Assembly (NCBI RefSeq): GCF_023276435.1
Contig: NZ_JALLPO010000016.1
Location: 62,001 to 126,000, forward strand
Source: Sphaerisporangium perillae
GTDB taxonomy: Bacteria > Actinomycetota > Actinomycetes > Streptosporangiales > Streptosporangiaceae
Length of the DNA stretch: 64,000 bases
Direction of reading: 5' to 3'
This document shows positions 53,596 through 61,657 of the stretch, one piece after another (position 1 is the stretch's first letter; every line of letters begins with the position of its first letter). The notes under the pieces were generated by a model, which worked only from the letters and a program-made list of their open reading frames with translations, was not told where the DNA came from and made no database searches. The position numbers were made by a program, and so were the translations under genes.

Positions 53596-54726
53596 GTGGC
53601 GCGCATCGTGAGGCGGGCGTTCAGGTACCGCTTTTATCCGACTCCTGAGCAGGCTGAGGAGCTTGTCCGGACGTTCGGGTGTGTCCGTTTGGTGTACAAC
53701 AAGGCACTGGAGGAACGCACCCGCGCCTACCTGCTGGAAGGCAGAGGGGTTTCCTACGACGAGTCGTCGGCGGCGCTCACCCGGTGGAAGCGCACTGAAG
53801 AGCTCGGGTTTTTGCGTCAGGTGTCGTCGGTTCCGTTGCAGCAGGCGCTGCGGCATCTGCAGGCGGGGTTTGCGAACTTCTTCGCCAAACGTGCCAGGTA
53901 TCCGGTGTTCAAGTCGCGGAAGAGGTCGCGGGCGGCGGCGGAGTACACCCGTTCGGCGTTTCGTTACCGCGATGGTGAGTTGTTCCTGGCGAAGCTGGAC
54001 GGTCCGCTGGACATCGTGTGGTCGCGTCCGTTGCCCGAGGGGGTGGAGCCGTCGACGGTGACGGTGTCGCGTGATGCGGCGGGACGGTGGTTTGTGGCCA
54101 TCCTTTGTGAGGAGACGATCCGCCGGTTGGACCCGGTCGGGGAGTCGGTCGGTATCGACGCGGGGATCAGCGCGCTGGTCACGCTGTCGCGTCCGATCGA
54201 CGGTCTGACCGACAGCGACGGGAAGGTCGCCAACCCGCGGCATGAGCGGGCCGAGCGGCGCCGGCTGGCCAAGGCGCAGCGGGCGCTGGCCCGCAAAGCC
54301 AAAGGCAGCGCCAACCGCGCGAAGGTGAGAGTGCGGGTGGCGAAGGTGTACGCGCGGGTCGCCGACCGGCGCCGCGACTTTCTGCACAAGCTCACCACAC
54401 GGCTGGTTCACGATAATCAAGTGATCGCCGTGGAAGACCTCACCGTGCGGAACATGGTGAAGAACCACTCGCTGGCCCGCGCCATCTCCGACGCAGCCTG
54501 GCGGGAACTCCGCACGATGCTGGCGTACAAGGCCGCCTGGTACGGGCGGGAGCTGGTCGTGGTCGACCGGTGGTTCCCCTCCTCCAAGCTGTGTTCGGCG
54601 TGCGGGGCGATCGCCGGGTCGATGCCGCTTGATGTCCGCAGTTGGCAGTGTGGCTGTGGCGCGGTGCATGATCGGGATGTCAACGCCGCGAAGAACATTC
54701 TCGCTGCCGGGCCGGCAGAGAGGTGA
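53596..54726 (+). CDS. tnpB: TnpB RNA-guided nuclease (IS605 OrfB)
   Basis: 376-residue protein of the IS200/IS605 family. RuvC-like catalytic residues are intact: GIDAGISALV (Asp near 188), IAVEDLTVRNM (Glu near 278) and HDRDVNAAKNI (Asp near 359). The zinc ribbon is CSACG with QCGCGAVHDRD. GTG 53596 is chosen because the protein then starts MARIVRRAFRYRFYPTPEQ, typical of family members. TnpB cuts DNA guided by an omega RNA made from the element's right end. With no TnpA partner it depends on a transposase in trans. Confidence 0.9.
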   Translation: MARIVRRAFRYRFYPTPEQAEELVRTFGCVRLVYNKALEERTRAYLLEGRGVSYDESSAALTRWKRTEELGFLRQVSSVPLQQALRHLQAGFANFFAKRARYPVFKSRKRSRAAAEYTRSAFRYRDGELFLAKLDGPLDIVWSRPLPEGVEPSTVTVSRDAAGRWFVAILCEETIRRLDPVGESVGIDAGISALVTLSRPIDGLTDSDGKVANPRHERAERRRLAKAQRALARKAKGSANRAKVRVRVAKVYARVADRRRDFLHKLTTRLVHDNQVIAVEDLTVRNMVKNHSLARAISDAAWRELRTMLAYKAAWYGRELVVVDRWFPSSKLCSACGAIAGSMPLDVRSWQCGCGAVHDRDVNAAKNILAAGPAER

Positions 54727-54853
54727 AACGCCTGTGGAGCTGGTGTAAGACCTCAAAGGAGAGAGTCCTCTCTGGCGGGCGACCGGCGGCGAAGCAGGAA
54801 ACCCGACCCGCGAGGGTTGGGATCCCCCTCGTTCACGAGGGGGAGGAGGTCAA
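54727..54853 (+). ncRNA. Probable omega RNA scaffold at the tnpB 3' end
   Basis: Sequence from just after the tnpB stop to the right end contains AGGAGAG-AGT-CCTCTCT and the terminal CCCCCTCG/CGAGGGGG hairpin. This is the usual form of an omega RNA, which typically overlaps the 3' end of tnpB; its 5' end is not defined here. The guide would be the roughly 20 bases after 54853, starting GGATTCCTCC. The rest of 54874-55030 shows no gene. Confidence 0.6.
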
Positions 54854-55030
54854 GGATTCCTCCTTGGACCCCACCGAAAGGCGTGGACGCGGGAAAGGGT
54901 GAATCCTGGTTATATCGACGCCATACGCGGGTTTCTATGCACTTTTCACAACGCGCTGCGGGGCCCCGTTATCACTTCCGCGCAATCGGGGCCCGCGATG
55001 TGCGATGGCATCGCCTGCCTGTGCCCGCGC

Positions 55031-55666
55031 CTAGAAGGGCTTGCCGATGCGGCGCCGCACGTGGCCGGGTACGGGATGGGTCACCAACGGGGCGGTCACC
55101 GGAGGCGCCCACGAGTGCGCCATCGGGAGCACGCCGGCCCAGACGTCGTGCGGATCGTCCGCGTCCCCCGGCGGGCCCTGCCGTACCTTGACCGACGCCT
55201 CCTCCAGCGGCACGGCCAGGATCGTGGTGGCCGCCAGTTCCTTGCGGTTGGGCCGCCTGGCATGCTCCCACTGGCCCGGGGCGATGTGCTCGGTGAGGCA
55301 CCGGAGCGCCTCCAGCTTCTCCGTCCCTTCCAGCGCACGGGCGACGCCGTAGATCATGGCGCTGCGGTAGTTGACTCCATGCTCGAAGACCGACCGCGCC
55401 AGTACCAGCCCGTCGACATGGGTGATCGTCACGCACGCCTCCGCCCCTTCCGCGAGGCTGCGGCTGGCGACGGACCCGTGCACGTACACGTGGTCGGCAT
55501 CGAAGCCGTAGACGGTCGGCACGACCATCGGAGCGCCGTCCACGATCACGCCCAGGTGACAGACGAACCCCTCGCGAAGCACCTCGAACAGGGCCTCCCG
55601 ATCGTGGCGCCCCTGCTCGCGGAGCCGCCGATGCCGCGTTCGCGCTGTTCCCGACAGATCACTCAC
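55031..55666 (-). CDS. Pyridoxamine 5'-phosphate oxidase-family (FMN split-barrel) protein
   Basis: Predicted FMN- or F420-binding split-barrel protein of 211 residues of the NimA-like group. Family segments include RHDREALFEVLREGFVCHLG near residue 20, YVHGSVASRS near 61, and VNYRSAMIYGVARAL near 97. It could reduce or bind nitro-compounds or flavins. It lies downstream of nhaA, on the same strand and 29 bases away. Confidence 0.85.
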   Translation of the reverse strand: MSDLSGTARTRHRRLREQGRHDREALFEVLREGFVCHLGVIVDGAPMVVPTVYGFDADHVYVHGSVASRSLAEGAEACVTITHVDGLVLARSVFEHGVNYRSAMIYGVARALEGTEKLEALRCLTEHIAPGQWEHARRPNRKELAATTILAVPLEEASVKVRQGPPGDADDPHDVWAGVLPMAHSWAPPVTAPLVTHPVPGHVRRRIGKPF

Positions 55667-55695
55667 AAAGCCTCATTTAATCGCTTCTCCGCCCG

Positions 55696-57585
55696 CTAGG
55701 ACGACAGGGCCGCCCGTGCCCGGGCCGCGCGGACGGCGGCCGAGAGTGTCGTGATGTCGTACGCGCCGTGGTGGCGCCGCCCGTTGACGAAGAACGTCGG
55801 GGTGCCGGACACGCCGCTGACGTCGGCGGAGTCGACGTCCTCGGCGATCCGCGCCGCGCCGGCGCGCCCCTCGAGATCGCGGCGGAACCGGTGGACGTCC
55901 AGCCCGATCTGCCCGGCGTAGCGGAGCAGATCGGGGAGCAGCAGCTCGCCCTGGTGGGTGAGGAGCAGATCGTGCATCTCCCAGAACGCCTCCTGCTCGG
56001 CCGCCGCCTCGCTCGCCTCGGCGGCGAGCTGCGCGGAGGGATGGACGCCGTTCAGCGGGAGGTGCCGCCAGACGTACTGGACGTCGCCGAAGTCGGCGAG
56101 GAGCTCCCGCACGACGGGCTCGGCCAGGCCGCAGTAGGGGCATTCGAAGTCGCCGTACTCCACCACGGTGACCGGCGCGTCCTGCGGGCCGCGCAGATGG
56201 TCCCTGCCGGGATCGACGGGGAAGGCGAGGTCCACGATGCTCTCGGCGGTGCCGAGCAGCGCCCGCGTCCGCTGCCGCCAGGGAAGCCGCACGGTCACCC
56301 GGGAGATGCCCCAGGTCAGCAGCGACGCGCACAGCGCCGCGGCGAGGATCCCGAACTTCGCCTCCTCCAGTTGCGGCCCGGTGAACGCGAGCGTGGCGAT
56401 CAGCAGCGACACGGTGAAGCCGATCCCGGCGATGGTGCCACCGCCCGCGACCGCGGCCCAGCCGACCGGCGGGCGCACCCGCCCGCGGCTCAGCCAGGAG
56501 ACCAGCCACGTCGACCCGATGATGCCGACCGGCTTGCCGATGACGTAGGCGAACAGGATCCCGAGCGTGATGGGGGAGGTCAGCGCCCGGACGAGGAAGT
56601 CGCCGCTGATCGCGATCCCGGCGTTCGACAGCGCGAACAGCGGCACGATCACGTAGCTGGTCCATGGGTGGTAGAGCTGCTGGAGCCGGTGGTTCGGCGA
56701 CACGGCCTTGGCCACCCCCGCGCTGGCCGACCGGGCCAGCTCGGGCGTCGGCTGCTCGCGGAAGAGCCGGAACAGGTCCGTCGCCCGCTCCAGGTCATCC
56801 CGCGCGGCCGGCGAGGCGTAGGTCAGCAACCCCATGGCCAGGCCGATGACCACCGGTTCGACCCCGGACCTGAACAGCGCCACCCAGACCGCCAGCGCGA
56901 AGGCCGCGTAGACCACGCCGGACCGCAGGCCCGTGCGCTTGACCAGCAGCATCACCGCGAAGATCGCCACAGCGGACACGAGCGCGGGCGCCGTGACGTG
57001 CTCGCTGTAGAAGATCGCGATGACGCAGAGCGCCACCAGGTCGTCCACGACGGTGACGGTCAGGATGTAGGTGCGCGCCCGGGCCGGGAAGCGGGCGGCC
57101 ACCAGGGCGAGCATCCCCATGGCGAACGCCGTGTCCGTCGACATCGCCGCGCCCCAGCCGTGCATGGAGGGATGGCCCGCGTTCACCAGCAGGTAGACCG
57201 CGATGGGCACGATCATGCCGCCTACGCCGGCCACGACCGGCAGCAGCAGCCGCCGCCGGTCGCGCAGCTCTCCCATGTCGAACTCGCGCCGTGCCTCCAG
57301 GCCGACGACCAGGAAGAACAGCGTCATCAGCCCGTTGTTGACCCAGTGCCGCAGATCCTGGGAGAGACCGAAGTCCCCGATCTGGACCGACAGCCGCGTC
57401 CCCCATAATCCCGCGTAGGACCGCATGTCGATGTTGGCCCACGCGAGCGCGGCCACCGTGGCGGCGAGCAGGAACGCCGCGCTGCCGGTCTCGGTGCGGA
57501 GGAACTCGCGTAGCGGCGTATCGAAACGTCGCGCCCAGGCGGTCCTCCCGAGGAACGACGGGGACGTCTGCCGGGATTCGGTCAC
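55696..57585 (-). CDS. nhaA: NhaA sodium/proton antiporter fused to a DsbA-like thioredoxin domain
   Basis: 629-residue fusion. Residues about 1-425 are NhaA, with [18 protein letters not shown] near 175, which carries the paired aspartates of ion binding, and [15 protein letters not shown] near 142. Residues about 445-629 are a DsbA-like thioredoxin fold with [13 protein letters not shown] (cysteines near 482 and 485) and the cis-proline in [12 protein letters not shown]. The fusion is known in actinobacteria. Its biological purpose, perhaps redox control of the antiporter, is not established. GTG 57585 has GAGGA directly before it. Confidence 0.93.
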   Translation of the reverse strand: MTESRQTSPSFLGRTAWARRFDTPLREFLRTETGSAAFLLAATVAALAWANIDMRSYAGLWGTRLSVQIGDFGLSQDLRHWVNNGLMTLFFLVVGLEARREFDMGELRDRRRLLLPVVAGVGGMIVPIAVYLLVNAGHPSMHGWGAAMSTDTAFAMGMLALVAARFPARARTYILTVTVVDDLVALCVIAIFYSEHVTAPALVSAVAIFAVMLLVKRTGLRSGVVYAAFALAVWVALFRSGVEPVVIGLAMGLLTYASPAARDDLERATDLFRLFREQPTPELARSASAGVAKAVSPNHRLQQLYHPWTSYVIVPLFALSNAGIAISGDFLVRALTSPITLGILFAYVIGKPVGIIGSTWLVSWLSRGRVRPPVGWAAVAGGGTIAGIGFTVSLLIATLAFTGPQLEEAKFGILAAALCASLLTWGISRVTVRLPWRQRTRALLGTAESIVDLAFPVDPGRDHLRGPQDAPVTVVEYGDFECPYCGLAEPVVRELLADFGDVQYVWRHLPLNGVHPSAQLAAEASEAAAEQEAFWEMHDLLLTHQGELLLPDLLRYAGQIGLDVHRFRRDLEGRAGAARIAEDVDSADVSGVSGTPTFFVNGRRHHGAYDITTLSAAVRAARARAALSS

Positions 57586-57644
57586 TCCTCATCCGACACC
57601 CGGCGCCCCTCAGACATTCCCGAGATCACCGGCTCGCCGGACTG

Positions 57645-58292
57645 CTAGGCGAGGACCGACGCCCTGGACCAGAGCCGGTCGATCTCCCGCTCCGCCGCCG
57701 CGAGGCTCTCGGCGGCCAGCGGGATCAACTCGGCCATCGCCGGCGTCACCTCGGCGAGAGTGAGTTCGGCCGTGATGAATCGCGGCGCGAGGCCGGTCAT
57801 CGACAGGCCGTGCGGAAGCCACGGCTGGGCGTGGTCCCATCCTTCGCGAGGCGTCCCGGCGCCGTAGCCGCCGCCACGCGAGGCGAGCACGATGAGCTCG
57901 CGGCCGCCGAGCAGGCCGGAGCCGGTCGCGGGATCGATCGACAGCCCGGGGGCGATGAGGTGGTCGACCCAGGACTTGATGCTGCTCGGCGCGCCGAAGT
58001 TGTAGAGCGGAACCCCCAGCAGGATCGTGTCGGCCTCCCTCACCTCGCCGATCAGTCGTTCGGTCAGCGCCCAGGAGGCGGCCTGGGCCGGGGTGTGCTG
58101 GTCGGGCGGCACCATCCGCGCCAGGCCGCCTGCCTCGTCGAGATGCGGCAGCGGGTCGGCTCCGAGGTTGCGGTAGGTGACGGTGCCCCCGGGATGCGCG
58201 GCCCGCCAGGCGGCGGCGGCCCGGGCGCTGAGCCTCCTGCTGGTGGAGCGGTCGCCCTGGATGCTCGAGTCGATGTGCAGCAGATGAGCCAT
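57645..58292 (-). CDS. azoR: FMN-dependent NADH-azoreductase (flavodoxin-like)
   Basis: 215-residue flavodoxin-fold oxidoreductase that reduces quinones or azo compounds with NAD(P)H. The FMN-binding start is LLHIDSSIQGDRSTSRRL near residue 4, with GVPLYNFGAPSSIKSWVDHL near 94 and ASRGGGYGAG near 137. It diverges from a MarR gene at 58377, and its promoter overlaps a CATTAATG element, so the MarR protein probably represses it until a quinone or electrophile is sensed. Confidence 0.9.
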   Translation of the reverse strand: MAHLLHIDSSIQGDRSTSRRLSARAAAAWRAAHPGGTVTYRNLGADPLPHLDEAGGLARMVPPDQHTPAQAASWALTERLIGEVREADTILLGVPLYNFGAPSSIKSWVDHLIAPGLSIDPATGSGLLGGRELIVLASRGGGYGAGTPREGWDHAQPWLPHGLSMTGLAPRFITAELTLAEVTPAMAELIPLAAESLAAAEREIDRLWSRASVLA

Positions 58293-58329
58293 CTCATTAA
58301 TCCTTCGCAGATAGTTGGTGTAGGACGAA

Positions 58330-58358
58330 TCATTAATGGCACATCGATGAGCTGTCAA
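58330..58358 (-). promoter_or_regulatory. azoR promoter with overlapping MarR operator
   Basis: On the minus strand, TTGACA (58358-58353) and TAATGA (58335-58330) are 17 bases apart, about 40 bases before the azoR start. TCATTAAT occurs at 58330-58337, over the -10, and again at 58294-58301. The direct repeat and the palindromic CATTAATG are candidate sites for the divergent MarR repressor. Confidence 0.6.
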
Positions 58359-58376
58359 CTCGGTTAGACTGGGCCC

Positions 58377-58844
58377 ATGGCCTCCCAGCCCGTCATCGAC
58401 GAAGCGGTGCACCGCTCAGGCGCGCTGCTCGATCACCTCGCGCGCCGCATGCGGTTGCGCGCCGAGTCGGTGCTGGCGCCGCTCGGCCTGCGGCCACGCC
58501 ACCTCGTCGCCCTCACGGTGCTGCGCGCCCGCGGCGGCAGCACCCAGCAGGCGCTCTCCACCACGCTCGAGATGGACGGGACGAACATCGTCGGGCTGCT
58601 CAACGAGCTCGAGGCCGAAGATCTGGTCGAGCGTCGGCGCGCCCCCGAGGACCGCCGCCGCCACGTCGTCGAGCTCACGGAGACGGGCGCCAGACGACTC
58701 CAGGAGGCCGAGTGCGCGCTGGCCGTGGCCGAAGACGAGGTGCTCGGCGCGCTCGACGAAGCCGAGCGCGAGACCCTCTACAACCTGCTCCAGCGCGCGG
58801 CCACCGGCACCGTCGTCAGCTGTACCGAGGCCATACCCGACTGA
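58377..58844 (+). CDS. MarR-family transcriptional regulator
   Basis: Winged-helix regulator of 155 residues: dimerisation helices flank a helix-turn-helix (QQALSTTLEMDGTNIVGLLNEL near residue 60) and wing (RRAPEDRRRHVVELTETG near 87). There is a cysteine near the C-terminus (VVSCTEA), which could sense thiol stress, though this is speculation. It is divergent from azoR. ATG 58377 is immediately preceded by TTAGACTGGGCCC, so it may be leaderless or nearly so. Confidence 0.9.
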   Translation: MASQPVIDEAVHRSGALLDHLARRMRLRAESVLAPLGLRPRHLVALTVLRARGGSTQQALSTTLEMDGTNIVGLLNELEAEDLVERRRAPEDRRRHVVELTETGARRLQEAECALAVAEDEVLGALDEAERETLYNLLQRAATGTVVSCTEAIPD

Positions 58845-59135
58845 GCGCTCGCCACCAGCGCCAGGTGTTGGGGCTGGTCTTCGTCCGCGAGGTGATGCCG
58901 AGGAAACGCAGCTTGAGGCGGACGACGCTCCAGGGCTCATGTGCGTCGCCGATCCAGTCGCGCAGGAATCGGTACAGATACGAGCAGGTCGTCCCACCGT
59001 GGACCAGGTCGGTGAAGACGATCGGGCGCTTGCGCCGGGCGAGGTGGTACGGGGTGACGCCCAGCGCGCCGAGGTTGGTCCGGAGCTTCCGGATCTCGGC
59101 GGGCCGCAGCGGGTCGTCGAACCGGTAGGAGAACG
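58816..59135 (-). pseudogene. C-terminal fragment of an unidentified conserved protein
   Basis: An open frame of about 106 codons (FSYRFDDPLRPAEIRKLRTN at its start, FTDLVHGGTTCSYLYRFLRD in the middle, KTSPNTWRWWR near the end) has good coding character but no start. It begins in mid-domain at about 59135, where the SDR fragment ends in another frame. I recognise a conserved-looking hypothetical protein but cannot name the family. It overlaps the marR end by 29 bases. Confidence 0.6.
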
Positions 59136-59461
59136 ATCCAGCCCGTGTCGGTCGGGCCGGGGTTGATCACGTTCGCGGTGACGCCCAGGTGGGCGAGCTC
59201 CCTGGCCGCCGCGATCGTGATCCGGTCCAGGGCCGCCTTGCTCGCGCCATAGGGCAGGTTGAAGACGGTGTGGTCGCTGGTCAGGCCCACGATCCGCCCT
59301 TCGCCGAACGGAACCCGGTGCCGGAGGCCGTATTCACGGATGAGCAGCCAGGCGACGTCCCAACCTGATTCGGCGAGCCACCCAACGACGGCCGCCGCGA
59401 TACCCGCCGTACGACCGGCCCCGGTGACCAGGGCCAGCGGCCGGTCACTCGCTCTCCGCAT
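59136..59461 (-). pseudogene. Short-chain dehydrogenase fragment with internal deletion
   Basis: ATG 59461 opens with the Rossmann start ALVTGAGRTAGIAAAVV, and later carries YGASKAALDRITIAAAREL and NVINPGPTDTGW of SDR enzymes. About 50-80 residues are missing between LAESGWDVAWLL and REYGLRHRVPF, including the central strands. The frame then runs at GW into the unrelated fragment below 59136 in a different frame. The gene is broken at two places and cannot make a normal enzyme. Confidence 0.75.
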
Positions 59462-59541
59462 CGGCCCCGCCGCTGTCCGCCGCCCGCGGCCGCGCCGCTG
59501 TCCGCCGACGCGCTCGTCCTTTGAGAGATCTTCGGGGGGTG

Positions 59542-59568
59542 TGTCGATCCGGCCGGGTCCCGTTCGTC
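59542..59568 (+). promoter_or_regulatory. ECF42-type promoter of the second DGPF/sigma module
   Basis: TGTCGA (59542-59547) and CGTC (59565-59568) are 17 bases apart, followed by the DGPF gene 60 bases downstream. The surrounding sequence TGTCGAT and CGTTCGTCGT aligns with the promoter at 11234-11260. It fits the published ECF42 pattern of TGTCGA and CGA/TC. Confidence 0.7.
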
Positions 59569-59627
59569 GTCATGGTGTACGGCGACCGGTAGCGCGAGAA
59601 CACAATGGAACACAAAGGAGTCCGACC

Positions 59628-59975
59628 ATGAAGTACATGTTGCTGATCTACAGCGGCGCGACGGCCGACGCGGCCGACCAGTGCGTCTTCGAGGACTGGG
59701 TGGTCTACGACAAGACGCTGAAGGAGGCGGGGATCCTGGTCGGCGGGCACTCGCTTAAGGACCTGACCACCGCCACGACGGTCCGGGTCGGCCCGGAAGG
59801 CGACCGGATCGTCACCACCGACGGGCCGTTCGCCGAGACCCGGGAGGTCCTCGGCGGATACATCGTCATCGACGTGCCGGACCTCGACGTCGCGCTCGAC
59901 TGGGCCGTCCGCTGCCCTGGCGCGCGCGACGGCGGTTCGGTGGTGGTGCGGCCCATCGCCGAGTTCGAGGACTGA
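59628..59975 (+). CDS. DGPF/YCII-domain protein (second module)
   Basis: 115-residue DGPF protein with VTTDGPFAETREVLGGYIVID near residue 65. ATG 59628 follows AAAGGAG. The sigma-factor gene begins four bases after its stop codon. It is paralogous to the protein at 10184 and is likewise the partner of an ECF42 factor. Its promoter is predicted to be read by that factor. Confidence 0.9.
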   Translation: MKYMLLIYSGATADAADQCVFEDWVVYDKTLKEAGILVGGHSLKDLTTATTVRVGPEGDRIVTTDGPFAETREVLGGYIVIDVPDLDVALDWAVRCPGARDGGSVVVRPIAEFED

Positions 59976-59979
59976 CCCG

Positions 59980-61248
59980 GTGGACGAGCAGGCCGGTGCC
60001 ACGTCGTCCGTGGAGTCGATCTTCCGGGAGGAACACGGCCGGCTGCTCGCCTCCCTGGTCCGCCGCTTCGGCGACCTCGACCTGGCCGAGGAGGTCGCCT
60101 CCGAGGCCATCGAGGCGGCGCTGGTGCACTGGCCGGTCGACGGCGTTCCCTCCAAGCCCGGCGCCTGGCTGCTGACGACGGCGCGGCGCCGGGCCGTCGA
60201 CCGGCTGCGGCGGGACCAGGCCTACGCCGCCCGGCTCGCCGTCCTGCAGGTGGAGGTGGAGCGGGCCGCCCCCGCCCCGCCTGCGGACGCGGACAGCGAT
60301 CTGCCCGACGAGCGGCTGCAGCTGTTCTTCACCTGCGCGCACCCGGCTCTTCCCGCCGACGATCGCGTGGCCCTGACCCTGCGCTGCCTTGGCGGGCTGA
60401 CGACGCCCGAGGTCGCTCGGGCGTTCCTGGTCCCGTCCGCGACGATGGCCCAGCGGATCGTGCGGGCGAAGAAGAAGATCCGCGAGGCGCGCATCCCGTT
60501 CCGGGTGCCCGGTGCCGACGAGCTGCCGGAGCGCCTGCCGGGCGTGCTCCAGGTCGTCTATTCGATCTTCAATGAGGGCTACGCGGCCAGCTCGGGCCCG
60601 GATCTGCAGCGGCCCGGCCTCGCCGAGGAGGCCATCCGGCTGGCGCGGATCCTGCGCAGGTTGCTGCCCGCCGAACGGGAGGTCGCCGGACTGCTCGGGC
60701 TGATGCTGCTGGTCCACGCGCGCTGCGACGCCCGGACCGGTCCGGCCGGCGAACTCGTGCTGCTCGACGACCAGGACCGCGGCCGCTGGGACCGCGCGAT
60801 GATCGACGAGGGCCGCAACCTGGTGCTCGTCGCGCTGACCGGCGGACCGCCCGGCCTGTACGGAGTCCAGGCCGCGATCGCCGCTCTGCACGACGAGGCC
60901 GCGGACGTCGCGACCACCGACTGGCCGCAGATCGTGGCGCTCTACGACGTCCTGCTCAGCCTCGCGCCGTCCCCGGTCGTCGCGCTGAACCGCGCCGCGG
61001 CGGTGGCGATGCGCGACGGCCCGGAGGCAGGCCTGGCGCTGCTCGACGAGTTGGCCGGTGAGCCTCGGCTACGCGGCCACCACCCCTACCCGGCGGCCCG
61101 GGCGGACCTGCTGCAGCGCCTCGGACGGTTCCCCGAGGCCGCGGCGGCCTACCAGGAGGCACTCGACCTCGCCGGCACCGAACCCGACCAAGCACACCTG
61201 CGCCGCAGACTGCAAGCGACCACAACCCCCGACCCAGCCGACACGTAA
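59980..61248 (+). CDS. ECF42-type sigma factor (second module)
   Basis: Extracytoplasmic-function sigma factor of 422 residues with region 2 (LVRRFGDLDLAEEVASEAIE near residue 27), region 4 (LGGLTTPEVARAFLVPSATM near 137) and the long C-terminal TPR-like extension of ECF42. GTG 59980 lies four bases after the DGPF stop. It is the second member of the group in this window (see 8943). Their similar promoters suggest cross-talk or shared autoregulation. Confidence 0.9.
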   Translation: MDEQAGATSSVESIFREEHGRLLASLVRRFGDLDLAEEVASEAIEAALVHWPVDGVPSKPGAWLLTTARRRAVDRLRRDQAYAARLAVLQVEVERAAPAPPADADSDLPDERLQLFFTCAHPALPADDRVALTLRCLGGLTTPEVARAFLVPSATMAQRIVRAKKKIREARIPFRVPGADELPERLPGVLQVVYSIFNEGYAASSGPDLQRPGLAEEAIRLARILRRLLPAEREVAGLLGLMLLVHARCDARTGPAGELVLLDDQDRGRWDRAMIDEGRNLVLVALTGGPPGLYGVQAAIAALHDEAADVATTDWPQIVALYDVLLSLAPSPVVALNRAAAVAMRDGPEAGLALLDELAGEPRLRGHHPYPAARADLLQRLGRFPEAAAAYQEALDLAGTEPDQAHLRRRLQATTTPDPADT

Positions 61249-61379
61249 CGGAGGAAATCCACCACCCTCGACATCACGTCCACCTCCTGCCTGAGCAGAG
61301 TTCGACATGCACCGCGACCAGGCCCTTGCCTAGGTGAAGCCGAGGAAAGCCTGACGGATGTCATGGTGGATCTCCACCG

Positions 61380-61569
61380 CATTAGCAGGGTATCTAATAT
61401 ATTGTAGCTACTTGAGTATTTTGGTCGATGTTGTAACGGTCCAAGCCAATTAATTAGATTTGTCGCACTGTATTGAGAGTCATTTCTGTATCGATTGAAA
61501 CTTCATTCATGCGTTGATCTTCCAGAAGTGCTTAGCCTGCCTTTTCCCGGCTGAATTCAGGAGGAAGTC
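61380..61569. other. AT-rich intergenic island
   Basis: The stretch is far richer in A and T than the surrounding genes, for example CTAATATATTGTAGC and CCAATTAATTAGATTTG. No gene is visible in 61249-61569. It ends in CAGGAGGAAGTC, a strong ribosome-binding site for the short frame at 61570. Such islands often mark promoters, insertion scars or transferred DNA. Confidence 0.5.
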
Positions 61570-61657
61570 ATGACCGAGCCGGTGCAGGCCGGCGCAGATC
61601 CCCGACAGGAGGTGCAGGTTGATTCGGTGGTCGGGTGCGGCACGGGCGGTCAGTGGT
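61570..61657 (+). pseudogene. Possible truncated gene start
   Basis: ATG 61570 has an excellent AGGAGGAAG ribosome-binding site and starts TEPVQAGADPRQEVQVDS then VVGCGTGGQWFS. The frame then runs into the convergent formamidase gene as an implausible Arg-rich sequence. The first 29 codons look coding; the rest looks like antisense shadow. It may be a truncated gene or a real short peptide; no family is recognised. Confidence 0.3.

Larger units (their letters stand above)
53471..54853 (+). mobile_element. IS605-type element carrying only tnpB
   Basis: The left end begins near TTAAGTGTGGAGACCCC with a hairpin CCCCTGCC-TTCG-GGCGGGGG (53487-53506). The right end has CCCCCTCG-TTCA-CGAGGGGG (54824-54843) and finishes near GAGGTCAA at 54846-54853, the usual end of actinobacterial elements of this class. 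There is no tnpA. Exact boundaries are inferred from family pattern and could shift by a few bases. Confidence 0.7.
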
